From positions 16,516,501 through 16,580,500 of the forward strand of contig CM056559.1 of NCBI GenBank assembly GCA_029721515.1: DNA of 64,000 nt, written 5' to 3'. The notes beneath the pieces are model-generated. The model was not told where the DNA came from. It made no database searches and saw only the letters and a list, made by a program, of their open reading frames with translations. Position 1 is the stretch's first letter. Every line of letters starts with the position of its first letter. The DNA comes from Synanceia verrucosa (lineage: Eukaryota; Chordata; Actinopteri; Perciformes; Synanceiidae). Position numbers and translations under genes: made by a program. Below, piece by piece: positions 1-9,479 of this stretch.

Positions 1-2
1 TG

Positions 3-1330
3 GTGTATGGATCAGCAGCAGGCACAGCTCTGAAAAGACTGGACAATATTCAATATCAGGCACTGGGGATATGTACAGGAGCACTGAAAACAACTCCAAC
101 AGCAGCACTACAGGTGGAGATGGGGGAGATGCCATTAGATATGAGGAGGCTACAACTTTCAACAGTTTATTGGGTTAATTTGCAGGGGCACAGTCAAGAG
201 TATCCAACACAACTCACTTTAAAACTGTGTTGGGAAAAGGAGAAAAGGGACAACAAATGCTTTGGCTGGTTGAGTACGCAGAAAGCAACAGAACTGGGAA
301 TAGCACAGCTAAACATCAGTCCTACAGTACCGTTACCAGTTATACCACCTTGGATACTTCCAAATGCCACAGTTGATCTCATGTTATTAGAAAAGAAAAA
401 CAAGAATAGAGGACTCATTTATAACCCGCAGTTGGTACAGACATATATTGAGGACTTTACCAGCTATGTCCAGATTTATACAGATGCCTTAAAGAGCTCA
501 GACAAGACAGGAGCTGCTTTTATTGTTCCAGAGTTTAATGTCACAGTGGGGAGGCAGATCAGTGGAGAAGTGTCAGTTTATACCGGAGGAATGATTGCAA
601 TTCTGTTGGCAGTACAGTGGGTTGAGGAGACAAGACCACTAAGAACAGTTATATGCTCTGATTCCAGCTCAGCATTAATCACTTTACAGGACAATCAGTC
701 ACACAGCAGACCAGACATACTGACTGAAGTGCAGCAAACCCTATACAGAATTCAGATGATGGGGCTGACAGTGATTTTTGCGTGGGTACCAGCACACATT
801 GGGCTCAGAGGAAATGAGATGGCAGATAAGGCAGCAAAGGAGGCAGCAGGAAAGGCATCCATCGATTTGACAGTTAATGTCAGTAAATCTGAAACTAAGA
901 GCATCATCAAACAAAGACTGAGGGAAAGATGGCAAAAATAATGGGAGGAAGAGAGGACGGGACAATGGTTTTACAAAATACAAAGGAAAGTGGGAGAAAT
1001 GAGAAAAGCAGGAAGGAACAGAAGAGAAGAAACAATAATGTCAAGGCTCAGGTTTGGACATACTGCACTGAACAGTACACTATTCATAATTGGAAAACTC
1101 CAGACAGGGAATTGTGACTACTGTGGCCAAGAAGAGACAATAGAGCACTTAATACTTCAGTGTCAGAAGTATGAGAGAGAAAGACAGAGTTTAATTACAC
1201 ATCTCAGGAACATTAAAATACCACTGGATATCAGAGTCATTCAGAACAGAGCTAAGGGCACAAGAGTTACAAATTTATATTCCAGTTCCTTAAAGCAACG
1301 AGGCTGCTTGATAGAATATATATTTTTATT
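3..1330 (+). pseudogene. LINE ORF2 C-terminal part: RNase H plus CCHC-like tail, broken
   Basis: This is the 3' end of a non-LTR retrotransposon polyprotein, cut by the window edge. Residues about 155-285 form an RNase H domain: first Asp in YTDA (residue 161), third acidic residue in SDSSSAL (220) and a C-terminal WVPAHIG...GNEMADKAAK block with Asp 275. The expected catalytic Glu after SVYT is missing: residues 195-196 read Gly-Gly (585-590) where the family has Ala-Glu. The frame is stopped by a single TAA at 939-941 and then continues in the same frame into a Cys/His tail, C-x2-C then H-x4-C (1113-1163), usual downstream of RNase H in I-group LINEs. Assignment to the I/Nimb group comes from domain order and the 3' tail, by memory. 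It is almost certainly inactive. Confidence 0.8.
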
Positions 1331-1450
1331 TTTTTTGAGAGGGGGTATTAGTAGTTATCCTGATTCACACTCCAGTCCAATTGGTGGCGGTAATGCACCA
1401 ATACGTTGTTTGCCAACCGCCAATAAAACACCACAAGAAGAAGAAGAAGG
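1331..1450 (+). repeat. LINE 3' UTR with GGTGGCGG motif and (GAA)n tail
   Basis: Downstream of the broken LINE frame is an untranslated tail containing TTGGTGGCGGTAATGCACC and an AACCGCC half that can pair with it. It ends in a short (AAG)n run at about 1434-1450. This is the usual architecture of fish LINE tails: a structured RNA element followed by a microsatellite where target-primed reverse transcription starts. The point where the (GAA)n stops marks the insertion boundary. Confidence 0.65.
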
Positions 1451-1524
1451 CCTCCCTGTGAGCCGGAGGAGAATTCTGAATCCGCCATCTTGGACTCTCG
1501 CTGAGCGGACCCTCTGTTGTCAAA
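1451..1524 (+). promoter_or_regulatory. Promoter/first-exon-like patch with YY1-type motif and splice donor
   Basis: Immediately after the LINE tail is a compact patch with CCGCCATCTTGG (1482-1493), which matches the YY1 motif found just downstream of transcription starts. It is followed 30 bases on by a strong donor, CAAA|GTAAGT (GT at 1525). No ATG with a useful frame precedes the donor, so it would be a non-coding first exon. The nearest candidate partner is the decayed exon series starting at 2610. The link is inference; only motif and donor are seen. Confidence 0.3.
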
Positions 1525-1979
1525 GTAAGTGCAACATGTATTTATCTTTTTATATATTAAATGTTGCTTTTAAACGTTATGTGCCTTCTAACGTTATTCC
1601 GTCCTTAGTCTCACGGTGTTAACTGAGGAGTTTTTTCGGCGTTGTGCCGCTCTCCGTCAGACTTCTGAGTGATGTTGTCAGTCCGTTATAACCGGAGTTT
1701 TCTTCTTCTTGTCATGTCAAACTCGTAATTTATTGTATGAAATCATAACGTCACGCTCTTTATCGTTGCTGTGTGTTAACCATCCGGTGTTTTGGCTGTT
1801 TAAGCAGCTGCTGGCCGTCTGTAACGTCCCCGCTCCCCCCGCCCCCCTCCGTTTCAAAAGGACCGCTGGCTGTTTAATATAACCTTGTATTATGTTTTCT
1901 CCGTCGTTTCAAAGCATCTCTCTTGACTATTCTTATCGAGTTCAGATAAACAGAGTGTGTTTCATTGACATTTAAGGAT

Positions 1980-2575
1980 CTCAGCGGTCGAGAGGAGCTG
2001 TAATACTGTCAGTCCCACTGTGTCTATATGGGAGAAAAACACTGTATTACCGTCAGCCCCACTGTGTCTATATGGAGAAAAATACTGTGATAATGTGTCT
2101 ATATGGGAGAAAAAACACAGTGCAGCAATACAGTGACAAATACACTGTAATAGCGTGTCTATATGATGAAAAACAATAACACCGTCAGCCCCACTGTATT
2201 TATATACAGAAAGATACTGTGATAATGTGTCTATATGGGAGAAAAAACAGTTCAGCAATACAGTGACAAAAACACTTAAATAGTGTATCTATATGATGAA
2301 AAACACTGTAATACTGTCAGCCCCACTGTGTCTATATGGGAGAAAAACACTGTGATAATGTGTCTATATGGGAGAAAACACACAGTACAGCAATACAGTC
2401 ACAAAAACACTGTAATAACGTGTCTATATGGAGAAAACGCTGTAATAACATGACAAAAACACTGATACTCTGTCTAGATGGAGAAAAGTGCTGGAATGAC
2501 ATGACAAAAACACTTAAATAGTGTGTCTATATGATAAAAAACACTGTAATACCGTCAGCCCCACTGTGTCTGTGT
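1980..2575. repeat. Minisatellite built on TGTCTATATGGGAGAAAAACACTG
   Basis: The interval is made of degenerate copies of a short unit containing GTGTCTATATGG(G)AGAAAA and ACACTGTAATA, alternating with CCGTCAGCCCCACTGTG and CAGCAATACAGTGACAAA. Spacing is irregular (about 40-60 bases), with higher-order repetition: the GTCAGCCCCACTGTGTCTAT block recurs near 2000, 2060, 2185, 2317 and 2555. Open frames here on either strand are by-products of the repetition. It lies in what would be the first intron of the 2610-4400 relic and has probably replaced upstream exons. Confidence 0.8.
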
Positions 2576-2609
2576 AAATTCATTTTTGATCCCAAACCTG
2601 CTTCCTCAG

Positions 2610-4400
2610 GGACACAAGCCGGTGCCAAGCACTTTCAGGTGTTCCTGGTCGATGGACTGGCGAGGTGGAACGAGGACCGCGCAGTGGCAGCTGCACCACC
2701 AGCTGCACCGCCAGCTGAGGAACAAATGGGGCCTCTGCACTCATACAGTGGCTACCTCAAGCATGTCCTCAACCAGAAGAGCCAGTGGGTGCTTGGCCTT
2801 CAGATGGTTAAGGACTACACCAAGTCTGCTGAGTACACTGGTGTGTGATGTGAAAACACTTTATTCCAACATGGTAACAGTGAGGAAAAGGAGTGTTTAA
2901 CAAAGTCTTTGCTCTCTGCGTTTGCTGTGTGACAGGGGAGCTCATCGGGGTGGAGTACCTATACCAGCAGACAGGCAGAGTGCTTGAGGATGTCAGCTTG
3001 GATCCTGACGCTCCGGAAGAGGCTCTTGCCATCGAGACGCTGGAGGAGGACGAGGGTATCATGGAGGATGCTAAGGACCCCACCATCTACGAGCCTGATA
3101 CCCCCTCCACCAGCACAGCGGCAGCAGCCAGGTCAGTTGAGCCATCCGGTCCAGCTGCCCCACGCCAAGATGCCTCTCCTGAGGCCCCAGACTCAGACAC
3201 TGAGGTAAGGTCACTGACTACAAACTGCTAATAATAATGATGTTGTGATGTTTATAACAAATACATTATGATACAAACAAATGTTTCACAGCTCTGTCCT
3301 CATTGTTTTTTTTTGTTTTTTGTTTCTTCTTAAAATATACAGAGTCCTGATGGCCAGCCAGGATACCAACATGTTCTGAGGCTGGCCCAGGCCCTGGTGG
3401 ATGTACTGTGGATGTTCTGGGGCTTACGGACAGCAGGGTAGATCGGCTCATCCAGCTCTTGAATCGCCTGCCAGAGCCGGAAAAACAGCAAGTCGTCTAC
3501 CCTCCCAGATACCGGGAGAGGCAGTGTAAGGGGCAGTTCAAGGCAGCTAAGGGGAAAGACTCTTCCTGTCCTGGAAAGGAGAGTCTCCAACGGTAAGACT
3601 TTGTTCAAACCTGACTGTGTGTTCTACACCACATCTGCTGAATATTAGCCCATGCCATGCTCTCACTGACTCTTTTAGCAGTCTTCTTGGACCGAACTCA
3701 GGCCCTGCAACCTGGCCCAGTGCCAGTCGCCTGGTGGAGGCCATTTGCGTCCAGCTCTGCCAGCTCCACCCTGCAGCCACACGGATCTGTGGAGTCACAA
3801 GGACAAGGTGGGCCCTCATCCTCAAAGACTACATGGCCAGAGGCAGTGCTGGCCAGGCCAAGGCTGATGGCTCAGACAGAGATTCAACTTTTTGAGCTAA
3901 ATCAGAGGACCCTGTCCCAGTGATAAGAGTTTACCTTGACTGGGTTGATGTATTATAACCTCTACCGTGGTTTGTTTTTGGATGAAAGCTGAAGAACCTG
4001 AAACAGCCTCTTTCTGTGGTTCCAGGTTCATGCGCCGTCAGAAGGAGCAGGAGAAGGCTGTGATGCTGCAGGGGACGGGAATCGTCTCTGCACCCGCTGT
4101 CGCCGCCCAGGCCCTCCTTCCAGCAAAAGGGCTGTCGTCTGTACAGGTGGGACAAGGACAGCCCTTTCCCTTCCCTGATGATGAGCAGCCTGGACCCTCA
4201 CCCTCATGGGCTGAGGTACCTCCTCCTTCTCCAGCTCTTGCCCCTACTGGCCAGCCTCCACTTCTTGGACCTCTAAGAATACAGAGGACCACGGCCTACA
4301 GGAAGAAGAAGGCGGCCGAAGCTGCTGCTGCAGGACAGGAGGCAAAGCCCGCCGAAAGACAGATTACATCTGCAGCAAGTGTAGTCAACCTTTTGTATAT
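2610..4400 (+). pseudogene. Decayed five-exon gene of a fish multicopy family
   Basis: Five exons can be followed by splice sites and continuous protein: A 2610-2840, B 2936-3204 (junction restores EYTGELIGVEYLYQQTG), C 3343-3592, D 3679-3922, E 4026 to about 4400. Exon B is acidic; exon C has LTDSRVDRLIQLLNRLPEPEKQQVVYPPR (given in part); exon D ends QLFELNQRTLSQ; exon E is Pro/Ala rich, then basic, and ends at a half zinc finger, YICSKCSQP. It is broken: an 11-bp tandem duplication shifts exon C (3397-3418), a small indel near 3840-3850 shifts exon D, the exon D donor reads ATAAGA instead of GTAAGA at 3923, and a further shift precedes the CxxC near 4360. From memory it resembles uncharacterised fish proteins with a DUF6729-type domain. 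That label is uncertain; the exon structure is seen directly. Confidence 0.6.
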
Positions 4401-4436
4401 ATGTTCTTTTCTTTCAATCCTGGTCACATGGTAGGA

Positions 4437-4944
4437 TCATACTGGATTTTGCCAAATTCGTTCCAGAGTTCCAATGTTATTTTTTTTATATTATTTTCTT
4501 TTTGATATTTTTTGATCTCTTATTTATAGAAATAACCTTGGATTGTCTGTCATGGATCTAAGGAATTGTCTAGTGTACGTGTGTTTGTGTGATTATACAG
4601 CCCTGCTTGACAGGGCATTTAAAAAAAAGGTCAGTTGTTGACTTTTCCAGAAACCACATTACTATTTATGACGGCATTGGCGCCTCCTTCCACTTCCAGG
4701 TGAAATCCCCAGTGGACATTGCACACAGTGAATATTTATATCATGCGATATATTTGGGTTGTTATTGTTGTAAAAATAAACTCTGTACTTTGTTTGTGTT
4801 ATGGATATTTTTCTAAATTTAGGGGTTCCTAGGGTTAGCTAGTGTCCCTTTTTTCACAGCACTAAATCCTTAAACTGTCCCTCCAGAATGCAGGGTTGAA
4901 GCACAATGTCTCAAGGAAAACAGATGGCTAGTTATCTCTAAGTT
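4437..4944. other. Unassigned A/T-rich stretch
   Basis: No convincing frame, RNA gene or repeat was recognised. The tail near 4760-4790 contains an AATAAA-type signal (TTGTAAAAATAAACTCTG) that could be the old polyadenylation region of the preceding gene relic. Confidence 0.4.
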
Positions 4945-4952
4945 GACTAGGT

Positions 4953-5175
4953 CAGTGTTTCCCAACCCTGGTCCTCAGTTTCCAGGTCCTCACACTATCC
5001 TGCATGTTTTAAATGTAACCCTGCTCCAACACACCTGATTCAAATCAGTGAGTCGTTATCAGGCTTCAGCAGAACTTGATGACTCGTTGATCATCTGAAT
5101 CAGGTGTGTTGGAGCAGGGTTACATCTAAAACATGCAGGATAGTGTGCCCTGAGAGCCAGGGTTGGGAAACACTG
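4953..5175. mobile_element. hAT-like palindromic MITE with perfect 8-bp target duplication
   Basis: A 223-bp foldback. The left end is CAGTGTTTCCCAACCCTGG and the right end is its exact reverse complement. The inner arms (CACTATCCTGCATG..., GTAACCCTGCTCC...) are also inverted, leaving only a short central loop near 5050-5080. It is flanked by identical GACTAGGT at 4945-4952 and 5176-5183. An 8-bp duplication with CAG-starting inverted ends is typical of hAT transposons. There is no coding capacity, so it must have been moved by an enzyme encoded elsewhere. Confidence 0.9.
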
Positions 5176-5183
5176 GACTAGGT

Positions 5184-5617
5184 AACCAAAGTCAGAGGAG
5201 TCTGCCAGCGTTGGCCCTTTGATAAGGCTAATGGCTGAGCGTCAGCAAGACAACAGGCACCACTGTTAGTTCAGAGCTTAGAATGAGCATGCCCTGACTG
5301 TAACGCCACTCAAGAGTAATGTAAGGTAATATACTTGTACTTAACTGGGTGTTAGTTTATAAGGCTGAGCACCATAGGGGAAGGTAGGAATATCACGACA
5401 AAGTTCATATTCCTTCTGCTATATCAGAATCTTCAATAAATGTTACTTCTTTAATCAACTGCAGAAGGCAGGTGGGTGCATCCATTCTCCCATCATTGAC
5501 TGTTCAATAGTTTCCATGACAGTTTGGAAGCTTTATTATTTCAGATTTTTTCATTTACATAACATGAACGACTGATATTTGACACTGCACCATTAGTCAG
5601 TAAAAAACATCAGTTCA
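5184..5617. other. Unassigned stretch
   Basis: No gene or repeat was recognised on either strand. Composition is ordinary, and AATAAATG near 5435 is the only signal-like motif. Confidence 0.4.
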
Positions 5618-6000
5618 CAAACAAAATGACCCAAATAATAAAAAAAACACATTAAAGCTGAAAACAGGACTTATTGGAAACATAATACTCAAGTTAAATA
5701 GTTCAACATTGAGTGATACTGCTGCTGGTACACTGTGCGGGGTCAAGGGTCATAACAGAGGTCAAATAAGCCAAATAATAATAACAAAAACACATTAAAG
5801 CTGAAAATAGGACTTATTTGAAACATAATACCCAAGTCAAATATTTCAACGTTAAGTGATACTGCTGCTGGTACACTGTGAGGGGTCAAAGGTAACAACC
5901 ATGGATGTCAAATGAGCCAAATAAAAAATAATCACATCACCAGCTAAAGCAATTACAGTTGACAACAGAACTCATTTGAAACATAAGAGTAATACATAAA
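5618..6000. repeat. Tandem repeat, period about 140 bp, 2.5 copies
   Basis: The block CCAAATAATA...AACACATTAAAGCTGAAAA...GGACTTATT...GATACTGCTGCTGGTACACTGTG starts at 5631, 5771 and, degraded, 5917, giving spacings of 140 and 146 bp. The third copy breaks down after ACTCATTTGAAACATAAGAG. No coding frame is preserved between copies. Confidence 0.8.
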
Positions 6001-6147
6001 ATACATCTCATTAATTTTGTATTAACTTATTTCTCTAAACATGTTACTGATGTTAATAAATGGAGTCCAGATCCAGCCACTCATCAGTCTGCAGCTCCAC
6101 TCTGAGGAGACAAACCAGGACAAGTTGAATCTGGAGAATTTCATTAG

Positions 6148-6198
6148 GGCCCGAGCGGACTGAAAGGTCCGCAAGGGACCAATTGAAACTGTAGCGTT
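6148..6198 (+). mobile_element. Element E (degraded copy)
   Basis: CCGAGCGGACTGAAAGGTCCGC followed by AAGGGACC and AATTGAAACTGTAGCG is the reverse complement of the E units at 55017-55196, with the central CAGGT-side spacer shortened. It keeps the GCGGAC/GTCCGC and GGTCC/GGACC pairings and runs into a TTATTATT tract, the same setting as the other copies. Confidence 0.6.
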
Positions 6199-6235
6199 TA
6201 TTATTATTATTGTTATTATTATTGTTCCTGAACAT

Positions 6236-7197
6236 CTGTTTTCTCCAAATTCGCCACTTTCCCAACGTTAAAAAGTTGTATAACTTTGCACATACCCACA
6301 GCCTGATCTGAAATTCAGTATTTTAGGGTGCACGCACACAGTGCATGCGAAATGGCTGAATAGCGCCCTCTACAAACTCAAAAAAAATCCCACAGGGAAA
6401 GTCGCTAACTTTGTCGTACTTCAACGAAACTCGGTAAAGATGTTAAGCATACCCAGACTAACAAAACTGTCTCTTGGCGGGAAGGTGAAATTCCAACAGG
6501 AAGTCGGCCATTTTGAATTTTTTATTTTCTGATGAAAACGAACTTGTCCTAGGGATTTCGTCTGATAAACTTTGCTACAGATCATCTCCAGACCTAGCTT
6601 AGCAGAAGTTGTGCCGCTAGGGCAAAACTCGCCGTTTAAATTCGAATGACTCTCACATTCACATACTTGATCCAAGGAACTTCAAATTTTCACAGAGTGA
6701 CGGGGCTTGGCCCTGAACATTCCGATGTATAAATATATCCCGCCTTACTCATGACGCCCCCTGGTGGTAGGAAGTGACCAGTTCTTGGCTTGTTGATGGC
6801 TTTAATAAACTCGTATCATCATGAAACTTGATACACAGGTCGAGGGTGGCAACCTCTAACATCTGATGGGGGCCACACCCATGGGCAGGGCAAAATGGCT
6901 CCATAGCGCCCCCCTTGAAATTTTATGGAGTTGGAACATGAAAATCATGTTACACACGTGTAACTTGATCAGACGCACAAAAAAGTCTCTTGCACCTATT
7001 GTCTATTCCGAACAGAAAATCTGCCGTTTTCTTTTGACTCTTCATTTTGGCGTGATTTCCACATTGAGCCATCAAATAGCCATAACTCCTTTGTGTATTG
7101 TCCCCATTGCTTCACGTGTATTTCATGTGCCGTCCCCATCTGATCCCCGACCGCGACATACCGCGAGGGCCCTACAAACTCGCTTGCGGTTTTCTAG
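6236..7197 (+). mobile_element. Element D, copy D0, Helitron-like orientation plus
   Basis: The element starts TCCTGAACATCTGTTTTC after a TTATTATTG tract and ends with a short hairpin (CGCTTGCGG with its AACTCGC side slightly mismatched) followed by TTTTCTAG|T at 7194-7197. TC at the 5' end and hairpin plus CTAG|T at the 3' end are Helitron-type termini, although the base before TC is T rather than the canonical A. Internal landmarks shared with other D copies include AGTCGGCCATTTTGAA and GCCATAACTCCTTTG. There is no protein-coding frame, so it is non-autonomous. Confidence 0.6.
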
Positions 7198-7324
7198 TTC
7201 TCTCTGCTGTGTTATGCTGTTTTTTTTTTACCACTCTTTTCTTTTTCCTCACTACATTTAGTTTTACTTACCATCCCTGTCTGCATTTATGTTGCTTTAT
7301 CAGTGTCTCGCTCTGTTCGGCCCT

Positions 7325-7395
7325 TGTACCGGTGGAGGATCGAACCTGCGACCTTCTGCTCCCAGAATTTGGGGCAAGATCCCCCCCGCTGCCCC
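7325..7395 (-). repeat. tRNA-like (SINE head or tRNA pseudogene) fragment
   Basis: On the minus strand an A-box-like GGGCAGCGGG (around 7384-7375) is followed, after an anticodon-arm-sized spacer, by GGTCGCAGGTTCGATCC, a good RNA polymerase III B box (7346-7337). The flanks are G-rich and the cloverleaf does not close well, so a functional tRNA is unlikely. A tRNA-derived SINE head is the simplest reading. Confidence 0.45.
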
Positions 7396-7399
7396 CCCC

Positions 7400-8405
7400 T
7401 GCTTTCACAGAGAAGAATGAACACCTCGCTCTTCACCAGGTATACCTCCTTCTTCTCAACAATTACATTCCTGATCTTTGCTACTTGTCCCTGAATGTAG
7501 ACATGGCTGTTGGCTTGGTCCAGTTTAACCTGTTCCACTCCACCCCACGTTTTATGCAAAAACGCCTAAAATGACGTACCAAAATTGAAATGACTGTAAT
7601 TTCTGAACCACTGTGAGTACATGCATAAATGAGGTCTTATTAGAAATAAAAGTCCTTAAGGTTTCTTGTGCAAGTGTCAGAAACATTGTAGGTGATACAG
7701 AAACAGAGCAATGGGCCTTTAAAGTCAATAAAAATTTATGACATTTGTCTGCCTAACATAAAAAAAATAACTTTCTAAGTAACTAACTTTCTGTGGCTTT
7801 ATCTGTGGGAGGAAATGACAGTGTGGGGCTATAGCCACTCTATCAGTGAATACCTGTTTCAAATTTGAAGAAGATAGCACAGGTCCAGACGGAGCTCCAA
7901 AAGGACATTTTGGAGACTCTAAATGGACACATGGTAACCAAATGATGATAAAAGTATTTTTTTCTTTATATTATATATTTATATTTTTCCTAAAATTCAC
8001 AAATTGGCAATTTCCAACTTTTCAGCTACTTTTTAGTATTACACAATCTATATACTAATGTGCATAACTGTGTAATAACAATGAAAACATGACTTTGACT
8101 TCAAGTGGAACAGATTTATTATGAAAACAAAATAAGAGAATAACAAAGTACACATCACACTGAAACACTCTACATTTCTAAAAGCAGTATAAAAATAATA
8201 AAAGTGAATAAATAATCCAAATAAACTCAATACTATATAATCCAAATAATCGCTAACTCCATAGCCCAATAATATAAATAAACAAATAAACTAAATAAAT
8301 AAAGTCCTGAACCAAAATAAATATTTGTGTATAAATAGAGACCAAGGCTCTCTTTTCTTCTTGGGCTGTGTTGCAGCTGGAGAAAACTGTGGAGGGATCC
8401 AGTCC

Positions 8406-8436
<31 letters not shown>

Positions 8437-8624
8437 GTCCTCCACCAAGACTGAGAAATAGAATAAACTAGGTTAGAAATAGTCTACCAATAAAACAAAA
8501 AAGTTATAATCAACAAGAAGCGGTCTAAGTGAAACAGAGTTATAATTACTCCAGTAATTATGAAAAAGTAATCAGTAGCAGTTTCAGTAGGAGGAGCAGT
8601 AGCAGTAACAACAACAACAACAAC

Positions 8625-8663
<39 letters not shown>

Positions 8664-9470
8664 CTTAGGCTGTAATATGGTTTGATATTGCTCATAGTAA
8701 ATTGAGCAACCATGTCTACATTATATAAATGACAAAGTTGTAAAAAAAGAAAAGAAAAAAGAATAAAGTAAGATCATATAAATACATTACAAATGTGCCA
8801 ATGTACATATCAGCACTAAAATCTAAAAAGTAATAAACAACAAATTCCATAATATCACAAATGGACAGCTTGTTCAACAGTACATCTCCTTTCTGTTCCC
8901 TTGTGTTTAGTTTTTTCTTTGCTTTTAGGCATTTTAGTCAGAAAAAACAAGATAGAAGTGGGTAAAAGCGTCTCAGAGGCACCCTGTGCGTAATTTACAC
9001 AAATATGATAGTGACTGGGGCTGTGTTGCGCACCCCTCTACCAAGCAGCACGTAAGTCAAATTAGCGTCATACGTCATTCGAAAGCTTGAAACTTCCACT
9101 ACAAGATGGAGAAGCCACACACAAGCCTAGACGCACCGTCTAGCAATGAATTTCAGTAAACCAAGCACAGACCAAATTCAAGGTTTCAGTCGAAGGCAAA
9201 GTTGAGCCGGTCTCCTAGCCGCTATACATGGCTGCCAGTGCCAACACAGCACTGAGCTAGATGCTAACATTGAACAGTTATGAAAAGCAGTGTAATTGTG
9301 ACAGCCAATAACATTTTTCAATGCAGAAACACAACATATATCATGAAAAACATGAACAGCATAAGTTATGAGCCTACCCTTTATTCATCATATGTCAGCG
9401 AATAGTTGGGTTTATAGTGAAGCACTTACCTTTTCTGAAACATCTAGCTCCATGCTACCATCCACTCATA
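7400..9470. other. A/T-rich intergenic stretch with two microsatellites
   Basis: No gene was recognised. It contains (TCA)n at about 8406-8436 and (CAA)n then (TAA)n at about 8607-8663. The TAA run is notable because TAA tracts are the landing sites of the hairpin elements elsewhere in the window; here the tract is empty. Confidence 0.5.
8607..8663. repeat. (CAA)n-(TAA)n microsatellite
   Basis: Six or so CAA units pass directly into about twelve TAA units. This is an uninterrupted TAA tract with no element in it, a useful empty-site comparison for the arrays at 16954 onward. Confidence 0.95.
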
Positions 9471-9479
9471 CAGTCAGAT

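Noticed and set aside
1525..2609. Minisatellite frames (ICHCIAALCFFSHIDTLSQ and similar) as a protein
   Set aside because: Repeat translation only, no start context and no conservation between units.
7325..7395. Functional tRNA gene
   Set aside because: A and B boxes are recognisable but the acceptor and anticodon stems do not pair, so it is better read as a SINE or pseudogene fragment.
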